Source: Chromatiaceae bacterium (GTDB lineage: Bacteria > Pseudomonadota > Gammaproteobacteria > Chromatiales > Chromatiaceae). From it: a stretch of 64,000 nucleotides of DNA. The position numbers and the translations under genes are program-made. Where the stretch lies: assembly GCA_024235315.1 (NCBI GenBank), contig JACKMP010000001.1, positions 186,001 to 250,000 on the forward strand, read 5' to 3'. Positions 45,854 through 53,846 of the stretch are shown here, in pieces; positions within the stretch are counted from its first letter, which is position 1, and every line of letters starts with the position of its first letter. The notes beneath the pieces were generated by a model. The model saw only the letters and a list, made by a program, of their open reading frames with translations, was not told the origin of the DNA and searched no databases.

Positions 45854-47035
45854 ATGTCCTTCAGCGCCTTCCATCCGCCACTCCGCACCCTGATGGGCCC
45901 GGGTCCCTCCGACGTGCCGCCGCGAATATTGGAGGCACTCGGGCGGCCGACGATCGGGCACCTGGACCCGCGATTCATCGACCTGATGGATGAGGTGAAG
46001 GCACTGCTGCAATACGTCATGCAGACGGAGAATGCGCTGACAATGCCGATATCGGCGCCCGGTTCCGCCGGCATGGAGGCCTGCTTCGTCAACCTGCTGG
46101 AACCTGGTGAAAAGGTCATCGTGTGCCAAAACGGGGTGTTTGGCGGACGCATGAAGGAGAACGCCGAGCGTTGCGGCGCCGAGGTGGTCCTGGTGCAGGA
46201 CGCCTGGGGCAGCGCGGTCGATCCGCAGAAACTGGAGGACGCCCTGTTGGCGCACCCGGACGCGACTGCAGTCGCGTTCGTGCATGCGGAGACATCCACC
46301 GGCGCCCAGTCCGACGCGAAGACACTGGTTGAACTGGCGCACAAACACGATTGCCTGGCGATCGTCGACGCCGTGACCTCGCTTGCCGGCACCCCGCTCA
46401 TGGTCGACGAATGGGCGATCGATGCCGTCTACTCCGGGACCCAGAAGTGTCTGTCTTGCGTCCCCGGTATCTCGCCGGTCAGCTTCGGTGAACGCGCCCA
46501 ACACAAGATCAGCAACCGCAGCCACAAGGTGCAGAGCTGGTTTCTCGATATGAACCTGATCATGGGCTATTGGGGCCAGGGTGCACGACGCGCGTATCAC
46601 CACACGGCGCCGGTCAATGCGATGTACGCACTGCATGAGTCCCTGCTGATGGTCCAGGAGGAGGGCCTGGAGAACGCCTGGGCGCGTCACCAGAACAACC
46701 ACGAGGCACTCAAAGCCGGACTTGAGGCGATGGGACTGACGTTCATCGTCGATGCGGCGCACCGTCTGCCGCAGCTAAACGCGGTGGCGGTACCGGAAGG
46801 CGTGGACGACGCCGCGGTACGCCGGCGGCTGCTCGAAGAACACCACCTGGAGATCGGTGCCGGCCTCGGTGACCTGGCCGGCAAGGTCTGGCGCATCGGC
46901 CTGATGGGCTACAGCAGCCGTATCGAGAACATTACACGCTGCCTGGCGGCGCTGGACGGTGTACTCGCGGACATGGGCGCTCCGGTCAATCACGGCATGG
47001 CACTGCCGGCGGCCGAGAAGATCCTGAACGCCTGA
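45854..47035 (+). CDS. Class V alanine/serine-glyoxylate aminotransferase
   Basis: A 393-residue PLP enzyme. LRTLMGPGPSDVPPRILEAL and ISAPGSAGMEACFVNLLEPG are typical; the PLP lysine is in YSGTQKCLSCVPG, and the partner Asp in VDAVTSLAG. It likely transaminates glyoxylate with alanine or serine, useful for photorespiratory glyoxylate in an autotroph; the exact donor is not decidable. ATG 45854 is taken because family members start close to the TLMGPGP motif. Confidence 0.92.
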   Translation: MSFSAFHPPLRTLMGPGPSDVPPRILEALGRPTIGHLDPRFIDLMDEVKALLQYVMQTENALTMPISAPGSAGMEACFVNLLEPGEKVIVCQNGVFGGRMKENAERCGAEVVLVQDAWGSAVDPQKLEDALLAHPDATAVAFVHAETSTGAQSDAKTLVELAHKHDCLAIVDAVTSLAGTPLMVDEWAIDAVYSGTQKCLSCVPGISPVSFGERAQHKISNRSHKVQSWFLDMNLIMGYWGQGARRAYHHTAPVNAMYALHESLLMVQEEGLENAWARHQNNHEALKAGLEAMGLTFIVDAAHRLPQLNAVAVPEGVDDAAVRRRLLEEHHLEIGAGLGDLAGKVWRIGLMGYSSRIENITRCLAALDGVLADMGAPVNHGMALPAAEKILNA

Positions 47036-47054
47036 ACCGGGGGTGGGCAGAGCC

Positions 47055-47642
47055 ATGCGGCGTAGCCCCAAGGCACGCCTGATTCTGATCCTGGCGGCAC
47101 TGAGCAGTCTGGTCGGTGGTTATTACCTCGGGCAGTACTGGCAGCGGCAGCCACTCGAGAACCTGTCCGCGGTGGTATACCCGGCTGGGCAGCAGGTCAT
47201 TTTCCCCTCGGATCTGGCGATCCCCGGCGCAGACCATGCCTCGCCCGTCTGGCGCCTGTTCCTGGCCGCCGATACGCGTGAGCCCGCCTGCAGCCAGCTG
47301 CTCGATCACTATAGCTTCGTATTCAACCGCCTCGCGGCCCGCCCGTCCATCCAGGCACGGCTGCGCCTGAGCGTGCTGGCCTACGACTTGCCCGACGCTG
47401 CCGCACAGCATGCGTTCACCGCTGCACGGGAGTGGGTCGATGTGATCACCGGCGATCAAAGCCGACTGGATGAACTCAGCGCGCAACTCGGTATCCTGCC
47501 GGTCGGCAACGGCTGGTGCAGTGGCAACCAGGCCAACGCCATCCTGGTCTCGCCGGAACGCCGGAACTGGGCACTGATTCCGCACGAGCAAGCCGCTATC
47601 ATGGCGCGCAACATCGGCACCATTATCGATTTCGTGGAGTGA
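47055..47642 (+). CDS. SCO-like thioredoxin-fold protein lacking one copper Cys
   Basis: A 195-residue membrane-anchored protein (helix at about residues 8-24) with a C-terminal thioredoxin-like fold. The strand order and ending (ALIPHEQAAIMARNIGTIID) resemble SCO1/SenC copper chaperones, but where they have CxxxC this one reads TREPACSQ, keeping one Cys. A second Cys is in GNGWCSGN. Copper binding of the usual kind is therefore doubtful. It lies eight bases before psd. I use ATG 47055; GTG 47043 would add four residues. Confidence 0.65.
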   Translation: MRRSPKARLILILAALSSLVGGYYLGQYWQRQPLENLSAVVYPAGQQVIFPSDLAIPGADHASPVWRLFLAADTREPACSQLLDHYSFVFNRLAARPSIQARLRLSVLAYDLPDAAAQHAFTAAREWVDVITGDQSRLDELSAQLGILPVGNGWCSGNQANAILVSPERRNWALIPHEQAAIMARNIGTIIDFVE

Positions 47643-47650
47643 CAGAGCAC

Positions 47651-48529
47651 ATGCCGGATCCGGCCAAACCGACCATACTGGATCGCCTGTCTACAGATCT
47701 GTTGCGCATCCTGCCGCAACACCTGTTGGCTGCCGGCATGTACCGCCTGGCACGCGCAACCGCACCCAGCTTGAAAGACCTGCTGATCAGCCAGGTTGTC
47801 AGGCGTTACGGCGTAGATCTCAGCGAGGCGGAACAGCCGGATACATCCGCCTATCCGAGCTTCAACGCCTTTTTCACCCGCGCCCTGAAGGCGGGCAGCA
47901 GACCGATAGCCGAGGGCGCCGTGGTCTCACCGGCCGATGGCAGGATCAGCCAGATTGGCAGGATTCGTGGCAAGCGCCTTTTGCAGGCCAAGGGCCACGA
48001 GTTCGAATTGCTCGCGCTGCTTGCCGGCGACAAGGAAAAGGCTGCGGCGTTTCACGATGGACTGTTTGCGACCGTCTACCTGTCGCCCAGGGACTACCAC
48101 CGCGTGCACCTGCCGTTAGCCGGCACGCTCGAATCGATGGTGTTCGTGCCCGGCGAGCTGTTCAGTGTCAGCGACGCGACCGCCCAGCTCGTACCCGGGC
48201 TGTTCGCACGCAACGAGCGCGTGATTTGTCACTTCGTAACCGATCTCGGACCGATGGCTGTAATCCTGGTCGGGGCAATCTTCGTCGGCAGTATGGAAAC
48301 CGTGTGGCACGGCGAAGTCCGTGGCGAACGGGATCAGCCGACGCGCTGGGTGTACCGTGACACCGAACGTCGGCACTTTGGTACCGGCGAAGAGATCGGG
48401 CGGTTCAACATGGGCTCGACAGTAATCACCCTGATGCCGGCCGGTGTAGCAGCGTGGGACGAGGGTCTCGACACCGCCGCCGCAGTCAGGATGGGCGAGG
48501 CGATCGGCCATCCCCTGCCCCGGATCTGA
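47651..48529 (+). CDS. psd: Phosphatidylserine decarboxylase
   Basis: A 292-residue proenzyme that makes phosphatidylethanolamine at the inner membrane. YPSFNAFFTRALKAGSRPI and VSPADGRISQIG open the core; FSPRDYHRVHLP-like LSPRDYHRVHLPLAG and the self-cleavage site NMGSTVITL (Gly-Ser bond giving the pyruvoyl group) are present. Length is normal. ATG 47651 is chosen; the frame further upstream lies in the preceding gene. Confidence 0.97.
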   Translation: MPDPAKPTILDRLSTDLLRILPQHLLAAGMYRLARATAPSLKDLLISQVVRRYGVDLSEAEQPDTSAYPSFNAFFTRALKAGSRPIAEGAVVSPADGRISQIGRIRGKRLLQAKGHEFELLALLAGDKEKAAAFHDGLFATVYLSPRDYHRVHLPLAGTLESMVFVPGELFSVSDATAQLVPGLFARNERVICHFVTDLGPMAVILVGAIFVGSMETVWHGEVRGERDQPTRWVYRDTERRHFGTGEEIGRFNMGSTVITLMPAGVAAWDEGLDTAAAVRMGEAIGHPLPRI

Positions 48530-48540
48530 ATCCAGACCGA

Positions 48541-49071
48541 TCAGAACAGGGCTGCCAATGCCGGCTGTTGTGCCGACGCCCAGTCGCGCGCCGTGCGTCC
48601 CTGGTGATCGACAAGGTCACGGTTGGCGCCGAGCGCCAACAGCAACGCCACCGTGTCGCGGTGACCGCGCTTGGCGGCCCAGATCAGCGCCGTCCAACCA
48701 CGCGTGATCTCCACTTCGTCGATGTTCGCGCCGGCGGCCGCGAGCACACGAACCACCTCGGTATGGCCGTTGCCGGCAGCCAGCATCAACGCCGTGTAAT
48801 AGCCTTTTTCGTGCAGATCGACGCGGGCGCCGGCGGCCAGCAGTTCATTGACCGTGTCCAGGTGTCCGAACTGTGCGGCCAGCATCAGCGGCGTGCGGTA
48901 ACAGACGTCGCGCGAATCGACACCGCCCTGTTCGGACAAGGCCAGAAGCAGGCGCGGGGTGTCACCCTGCTCGGCCAGGCCATGGACGATCGATGCCGGG
49001 CCGGGGTCTGGCGATTCTGCCTCGCAGCCGACCAGGCACAACATCAGGAACGAGAGGAGGAGACGGAACAT
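48541..49071 (-). CDS. Ankyrin-repeat lipoprotein
   Basis: A 176-residue lipoprotein from ATG 49071. FRLLLSFLMLCLVGC gives a lipobox. About four ankyrin repeats follow (TPLMLAAQFGHLDTVNELLA, TALMLAAGNGHTEVVRVLAA, TALIWAAKRGHRDTVALLLA). Ankyrin repeats bind proteins; a periplasmic partner is expected but unknown. It reads convergently with psd, with only 11 bases between. Confidence 0.88.
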   Translation of the reverse strand: MFRLLLSFLMLCLVGCEAESPDPGPASIVHGLAEQGDTPRLLLALSEQGGVDSRDVCYRTPLMLAAQFGHLDTVNELLAAGARVDLHEKGYYTALMLAAGNGHTEVVRVLAAAGANIDEVEITRGWTALIWAAKRGHRDTVALLLALGANRDLVDHQGRTARDWASAQQPALAALF

Positions 49072-49131
49072 CGTATCAATATGCCCGACCCATGGCCGGC
49101 AGGCATTGATGATCCGCACCCGGGCAGGGCG

Positions 49132-50106
49132 TCAGCTGCGTTGCAGGGAAAAACTCAGCACGGCATCGATGTCATCGACCCCCAGACGCAGCATCAGCAA
49201 GCGGTCCAGGCCGACCGCCACACCGGCACAATCCGGCATCCCGTGCTCCAAGGCTCCAAGCAAACCCCGGTCGACCCGGATCGGCGCCAGACCCTGCGCG
49301 CGACGCAGGCAGTTGTCGGCCTCGAAGCGCGCTGCCTGTTCACCTGCATCGGTCAATTCATGGAATCCGTTGGCCAGTTCGATGCCCTGGAAGAACAATT
49401 CGAAACGCGCCGCGGTGCGGCCATCCTCGTTCAAGGTCGCCAGCGCCGCCTGGCTGGCCGGATAATCGGTCACGAAACACAACCGCTCTGCGCCCAGATA
49501 CGGCTGGATCAGGTGGCTCATCAGCAGGTCGAGCCAACCGTCCCGTGCCAGGTCCATGCCCTCGGCACCCAGCACATGACTGCGAAGTGCAACCTGGCGC
49601 AGGTCTTCTGCGGAAGCATCGAGGACATCGATCCCCAGCGCCGATTCGAAAACCTCGCGGTAGCTGCGGTGCTCGACCTCAAGGTCCGGCCTGTCCAACG
49701 CGAGGCCTGTCACGGTCGCGACCTCGGTCATCAATCGCGCAACGTTGAAGCCCGGCCTGTACCATTCCAGGATCGTGAACTCGGGATTGTGCAGCCGCCC
49801 CGCCTCACCGTCGCGAAACGCCTTGCAGATCTGATAGATCGCACCCGTCCCGGCGGCGAGCAGACGCTTCATCGCGAACTCGGGCGAGGTCTGGAGGTAA
49901 AGATCGCTGCCGCGCGGGAAGATCGGCCCCCGGTAACGCGCACGTAGCGGCTGCAACGACGGATCCGTGCCGGCACTCGTGCCTACCAGCGGGGTCTCGA
50001 CCTCAAGCACCTCCGCCGCGGCGAAATAGCGGCGCAGATCGGCCAGCATAACGGCACGTGCGCGCAGGGCCTCCAAGCCCGCACCCGGCCGCCAGTCGGC
50101 ATTCAC
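49132..50106 (-). CDS. epmA: EF-P lysine-34 ligase
   Basis: A 324-residue class II lysyl-tRNA-synthetase-like enzyme without an anticodon domain, which attaches beta-lysine to EF-P. Motifs are YLQTSPEFAMKRLLAAG, QICKAFRDGEAGRLHNPEFT and the C-terminal GMPDCAGVAVGLDRLLMLRL. I use GTG 50106, matching the short family N-terminus (E. coli EpmA has 325 residues); ATG 50139 is an alternative overlapping efp. It follows efp directly, and epmB is divergent. Confidence 0.93.
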   Translation of the reverse strand: MNADWRPGAGLEALRARAVMLADLRRYFAAAEVLEVETPLVGTSAGTDPSLQPLRARYRGPIFPRGSDLYLQTSPEFAMKRLLAAGTGAIYQICKAFRDGEAGRLHNPEFTILEWYRPGFNVARLMTEVATVTGLALDRPDLEVEHRSYREVFESALGIDVLDASAEDLRQVALRSHVLGAEGMDLARDGWLDLLMSHLIQPYLGAERLCFVTDYPASQAALATLNEDGRTAARFELFFQGIELANGFHELTDAGEQAARFEADNCLRRAQGLAPIRVDRGLLGALEHGMPDCAGVAVGLDRLLMLRLGVDDIDAVLSFSLQRS

Positions 50107-50113
50107 CGGCAGC

Positions 50114-50686
50114 TTATTCGTCCCTGGCCCGACTGACATATTCACCGGTACGGGTATCGACCTTGATTTTTTCGCCGGTCTGCAGGAACAGTGGCACCCG
50201 CACCACCGCGCCAGTCTCCAGGGTCGCCGGCTTGCCGCCGCCACCGGAGGTATCACCTTTCAGGCCCGGATCGGTCTGAGTGACTTCCAGCACCACGAAG
50301 TTGGGCGCCTCGACCGCGATCGGCGAGCCGTTCCACAACGTGACCATGCATTCGTCCTGCTCTTTGATCCATTTGACCGCATCACCCATCGCATTGGCGT
50401 CGGCCTGACACTGTTCGAAGGTGCCGTTGTCCATGAAGTGCCAGAATTCGCCGTCGTTGTACAGATATTGCAGGTCCCGGTCGACCACATCGGCGGCTTC
50501 GACCGTTTCCCCCGAGCGGAAGGTCTTTTCAAGTACCCGCCCGGTCTTGAGGTTGCGTATCTTTACGCGGTTGAATGCTTGGCCTTTGCCCGGCTTGACG
50601 AATTCGTTTTCAATAATGGTGCAGGGGTCGCCGTCGAGCAGCAGTTTCAGACCACCCTTGAATTCACTTGTGCTGTATGTCGCCAT
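50114..50686 (-). CDS. efp: Translation elongation factor P
   Basis: A 190-residue EF-P, which helps ribosomes through proline runs. It starts [15 protein letters not shown] and has [18 protein letters not shown], with the modified lysine at position 34, as in E. coli. The lysine site together with epmA and epmB shows the beta-lysyl type of modification. The start at 50686 is chosen over 50716 on family length. Several proteins of this window carry PPP runs that would need it. Confidence 0.97.
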   Translation of the reverse strand: MATYSTSEFKGGLKLLLDGDPCTIIENEFVKPGKGQAFNRVKIRNLKTGRVLEKTFRSGETVEAADVVDRDLQYLYNDGEFWHFMDNGTFEQCQADANAMGDAVKWIKEQDECMVTLWNGSPIAVEAPNFVVLEVTQTDPGLKGDTSGGGGKPATLETGAVVRVPLFLQTGEKIKVDTRTGEYVSRARDE

Positions 50687-50724
50687 TCGATCCTCGCAAT
50701 TATCAAGAGCAACCAAAGCCGCAA

Positions 50725-51735
50725 ATGATACCTCTTTCCCCAGCTTGCTTGGAATCGGAAGCGTGGCAGCGCGAGATGGCGGAAGCCGTTACCGATCCGA
50801 TGGAACTGCTGCGCCTGCTCGACCTGGATCCGGCGCAAATGCCGGGGATACTGCGTACGCGGCCCGGCTTTCCGCTGCGCGTGCCACGCTACTTCGTCGG
50901 CCTGATGAGGCGGGGTGACGCAAGCGACCCCCTGCTGGCGCAGGTGCTGCCCCTGGCGGCAGAGGACGAAGCGGTCGCGGGTTACGTGCACGACCCGGTC
51001 GGCGACCAGGCATCATCACAGGCCAACGGCATCCTGAAGAAGTACCACGGACGCGCGTTGATGATCACCACCGGTGCCTGCGCGGTGCACTGTCGCTATT
51101 GTTTCCGCCGGCATTTCCCGTATACCGAGCAATCGGTCCTGCGCCATTGGCAGGCTGCCCTGGACAGGCTGCGCGATCTCCCGGATACCACCGAACTGAT
51201 CCTCAGTGGTGGCGACCCCCTGAGCCTGTCCGATCAGCGCCTCGGTGAACTGATCGCCCAGGCCGAAACGATCCCTCAGCTGCAACGCCTGCGCATCCAC
51301 ACCCGACTGCCGGTGGTGCTGCCCGGCCGCGTGACATCGAGGCTCGAACATGTTCTGTCCCGCAGTCGCTTCCCGACCGTGGTGGTGATCCACTGCAACC
51401 ACCCCAACGAGGTCACCGCCAGGCTCGGCGAGGCACTCATCAGGCTGAGGGCCGCCGGGGCACATCTGCTCAATCAGTCGGTGTTGCTCAAGTCTGTCAA
51501 CGATGATGCCGATACCCTGGAAAACCTGAGCGAGTCGCTTTTTCGGAGCGGGGTCATGCCGTACTACCTGCATCTCCTTGATCCGGTCGCCGGTGCCGCG
51601 CACTTTGATGTCGGCTTGGCACGGGCAAAGGTGCTGTTGAACGAGCTGCAGTCTCGCCTGCCTGGCTACCTGGTACCGCGCATGGTGCAGGAAATCGCAG
51701 GCGAACCCTGCAAGACGCCAGTGGCGTGTTTGTGA
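50725..51735 (+). CDS. epmB: Lysine 2,3-aminomutase for EF-P
   Basis: A 336-residue radical-SAM enzyme that makes (R)-beta-lysine for EpmA. The cluster motif [15 protein letters not shown], then [13 protein letters not shown] and [19 protein letters not shown], and the PLP-lysine region [20 protein letters not shown] are present. ATG 50725 aligns with the E. coli start; frames from 50668 overlap efp. Only 38 bases separate the divergent starts of efp and epmB, so their promoters must overlap or lie within the genes. Confidence 0.96.
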   Translation: MIPLSPACLESEAWQREMAEAVTDPMELLRLLDLDPAQMPGILRTRPGFPLRVPRYFVGLMRRGDASDPLLAQVLPLAAEDEAVAGYVHDPVGDQASSQANGILKKYHGRALMITTGACAVHCRYCFRRHFPYTEQSVLRHWQAALDRLRDLPDTTELILSGGDPLSLSDQRLGELIAQAETIPQLQRLRIHTRLPVVLPGRVTSRLEHVLSRSRFPTVVVIHCNHPNEVTARLGEALIRLRAAGAHLLNQSVLLKSVNDDADTLENLSESLFRSGVMPYYLHLLDPVAGAAHFDVGLARAKVLLNELQSRLPGYLVPRMVQEIAGEPCKTPVACL

Positions 51736-51874
51736 ACCGGATCGCAGCCGGGACTGCAAATATCGCGGGTGCGCGACTAAGATTGCCCATTGATGCGAGT
51801 GATAATGCTGTGATCAAGTGGCATGAGACCGCCAGGAAGGCGCCCCGCGCGTTATCTGAAACACAAACACCCAG

Positions 51875-53803
51875 GTGTTGGCGGCCAATTTGAACCACCC
51901 AGAAAACAACCCGGACACCCCTGAGACAGGCAAATCGGCTGAGATCTCGCAGCGTCCGCTGCTTGGCCTTCAGATCCCGAACCAGTCGGCGCCGAAGGCC
52001 GACAACATCCTGCTCGACCAGCGTGAAACCGAGGCATGGTTCGCTGCCCTGCCCATGGCCAACGTCGGCGAGACGGCGCGCCAGATCTACAGCACGCTGG
52101 TGGAGTTCAACCGCGTCGAAGTGCCCGACCTGTTGCGCGCGAAGACAGTCGAGAAGTTCCGGCCGCCAGTCGAATACATCACCACCAACCTGCAGAAATA
52201 CTACGTCGACACAGGCCTGCCGCTGTCGCCAAAGGGCTGGAAGACGGCCTCTCTCGCCCGCGAACTGCAAAAGGAGATGGCGATCTCGTACAAGGTGGTC
52301 GTCGAGCGCATGATCGCCGGGGACAGTGCCAGTTTCGATCGGCGCCTGCTGGTGATCGCCCTGCACCGGGCGCTCTACTATCTCGGACAGACCTTGCTGC
52401 AGAACGCCTTGATCTACGTCGGATGGCCAGAAGGGATCTGGCGCGAAATCAACAGCATCTACGCTTACGCATCACAGAACAATGTGCACCACGTGCCGGT
52501 CAAGTCAGACGACGGCAAGGGCAGCAACACAACCAGCATCGAGGACCTGTTCAAGTCGTTGATGCTGTTTGCCAGCGCGACCCCGTTCCGGTTGCGCCAG
52601 AGTCATGCGCGTCTGCTGTTCTCGCGCCTGTCCGAGTGGTCCTCTTACACCACCATCCTCAGCAAAGACGACGGTGGCACCAGCCTGGGCCGGTTCAACG
52701 TGGACCTTTGGTCCGACTCCGCGCCGATGCATAACTCACTGCGTACCCCGATGCCCGGCAAACGTATGGCCATCCTGGATGTCCGCGAACTGCTGAAGAA
52801 ACTGCGCGGCGACTTCGAAGAAGCCCCCTGGGACAACCGTTCGGGCCTGCAATCGGGAAAGCCGGTGGTCACGCGGCCCCTGCTGCGACTGCTGATCGTG
52901 GCGTGGAGCCGTCCACCCGATCGCCGCTTCGTCCGTACCAAGCTGAATTTTGATCTGCGCGTGGTCGCGGGGCTGCATGCGATCCATGCCAACCTGCAGG
53001 CCGACGAGAACCCGCCCTATGCCACCGCTCGCGCGGCCCTGTTCAAACTCGACGAGACCGACGCACCGCCATCGGGCACTCGGAACAAGATCACCTGGAC
53101 ATCGGGAAGCCTGGAAAACGCCTCGCTCGCCCCGCTGGACAGCGACTTCGTCAGCAGTGATTCGCTGTTGGCCGACAGCTACCTCGCGACCGGGCGTGGC
53201 CAGGCCTATTCATCGACGCTGAACGAATTTGTCGAACCGGCCATTGATTCAGACGAAGAACCAGACGAAAGACGCCACTCGGTGAAAACCGTCAACGAGA
53301 GCGCGGGTGGCTACTGCATACGTTGGCAGGGCGAGAACATCCCTCGGGTCAAGATCGGCGAACTGGTCGGTGTCGAGTCGCCAGCGGATCGCCGCAAGTA
53401 CGGCCTGGGGGTGATCCGCTGGATGAAACAGCTGTCGGATCATGATCTGGACCTCGGCCTCGAAGTAATTTCGACCCGATGCGAGGCAGCAGATGTGCGC
53501 GAAGCCGCAAAATCCTCCCCGCGCAACCGCGCGCCTGCGTTCAAGTGCCTGGTCATCAACGACACAGACCCGTCATCGAACGCGACCGCGAGCCTGGTGA
53601 TGAGCGCAATGAGCCTGCAGACCGGGGTCGACCTGTGGTTGTCGATTGGTGGCAGGGAGCAGATGATCCGTCTCACCAAGCTGGTGGAGTTCAGTAGTGC
53701 TTTCGCGCGCTATCATTTCGAATTGGTCCAGTCCGAAGAAGACGACCTGTCCGATCGCGTTCGCCCCGGCGACGAATTCAACGATCTCTGGAGCAACCTA
53801 TAG
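51875..53803 (+). CDS. Large protein with C-terminal PilZ-like domain
   Basis: A 642-residue soluble protein. The first about 450 residues are helical and unrecognised. Near residue 460-530, GGYCIRWQGENIPRVKIGEL, then YGLGVIRWMKQLSDHDLDLG, look like a PilZ-type beta-barrel, but the N-terminal RxxxR c-di-GMP motif is not clear (DERRHSVKT). The start codon is GTG 51875, with no good ribosome site; TTG 51878 or 51890 are possible. It lies 43 bases before a FimX-like gene, so a c-di-GMP role is plausible but inferred. Confidence 0.75.
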   Translation: MLAANLNHPENNPDTPETGKSAEISQRPLLGLQIPNQSAPKADNILLDQRETEAWFAALPMANVGETARQIYSTLVEFNRVEVPDLLRAKTVEKFRPPVEYITTNLQKYYVDTGLPLSPKGWKTASLARELQKEMAISYKVVVERMIAGDSASFDRRLLVIALHRALYYLGQTLLQNALIYVGWPEGIWREINSIYAYASQNNVHHVPVKSDDGKGSNTTSIEDLFKSLMLFASATPFRLRQSHARLLFSRLSEWSSYTTILSKDDGGTSLGRFNVDLWSDSAPMHNSLRTPMPGKRMAILDVRELLKKLRGDFEEAPWDNRSGLQSGKPVVTRPLLRLLIVAWSRPPDRRFVRTKLNFDLRVVAGLHAIHANLQADENPPYATARAALFKLDETDAPPSGTRNKITWTSGSLENASLAPLDSDFVSSDSLLADSYLATGRGQAYSSTLNEFVEPAIDSDEEPDERRHSVKTVNESAGGYCIRWQGENIPRVKIGELVGVESPADRRKYGLGVIRWMKQLSDHDLDLGLEVISTRCEAADVREAAKSSPRNRAPAFKCLVINDTDPSSNATASLVMSAMSLQTGVDLWLSIGGREQMIRLTKLVEFSSAFARYHFELVQSEEDDLSDRVRPGDEFNDLWSNL

Positions 53804-53846
53804 ATGCCTGACCGGCCAGTGAATACAGGCAAAGGAACGTCAAACT

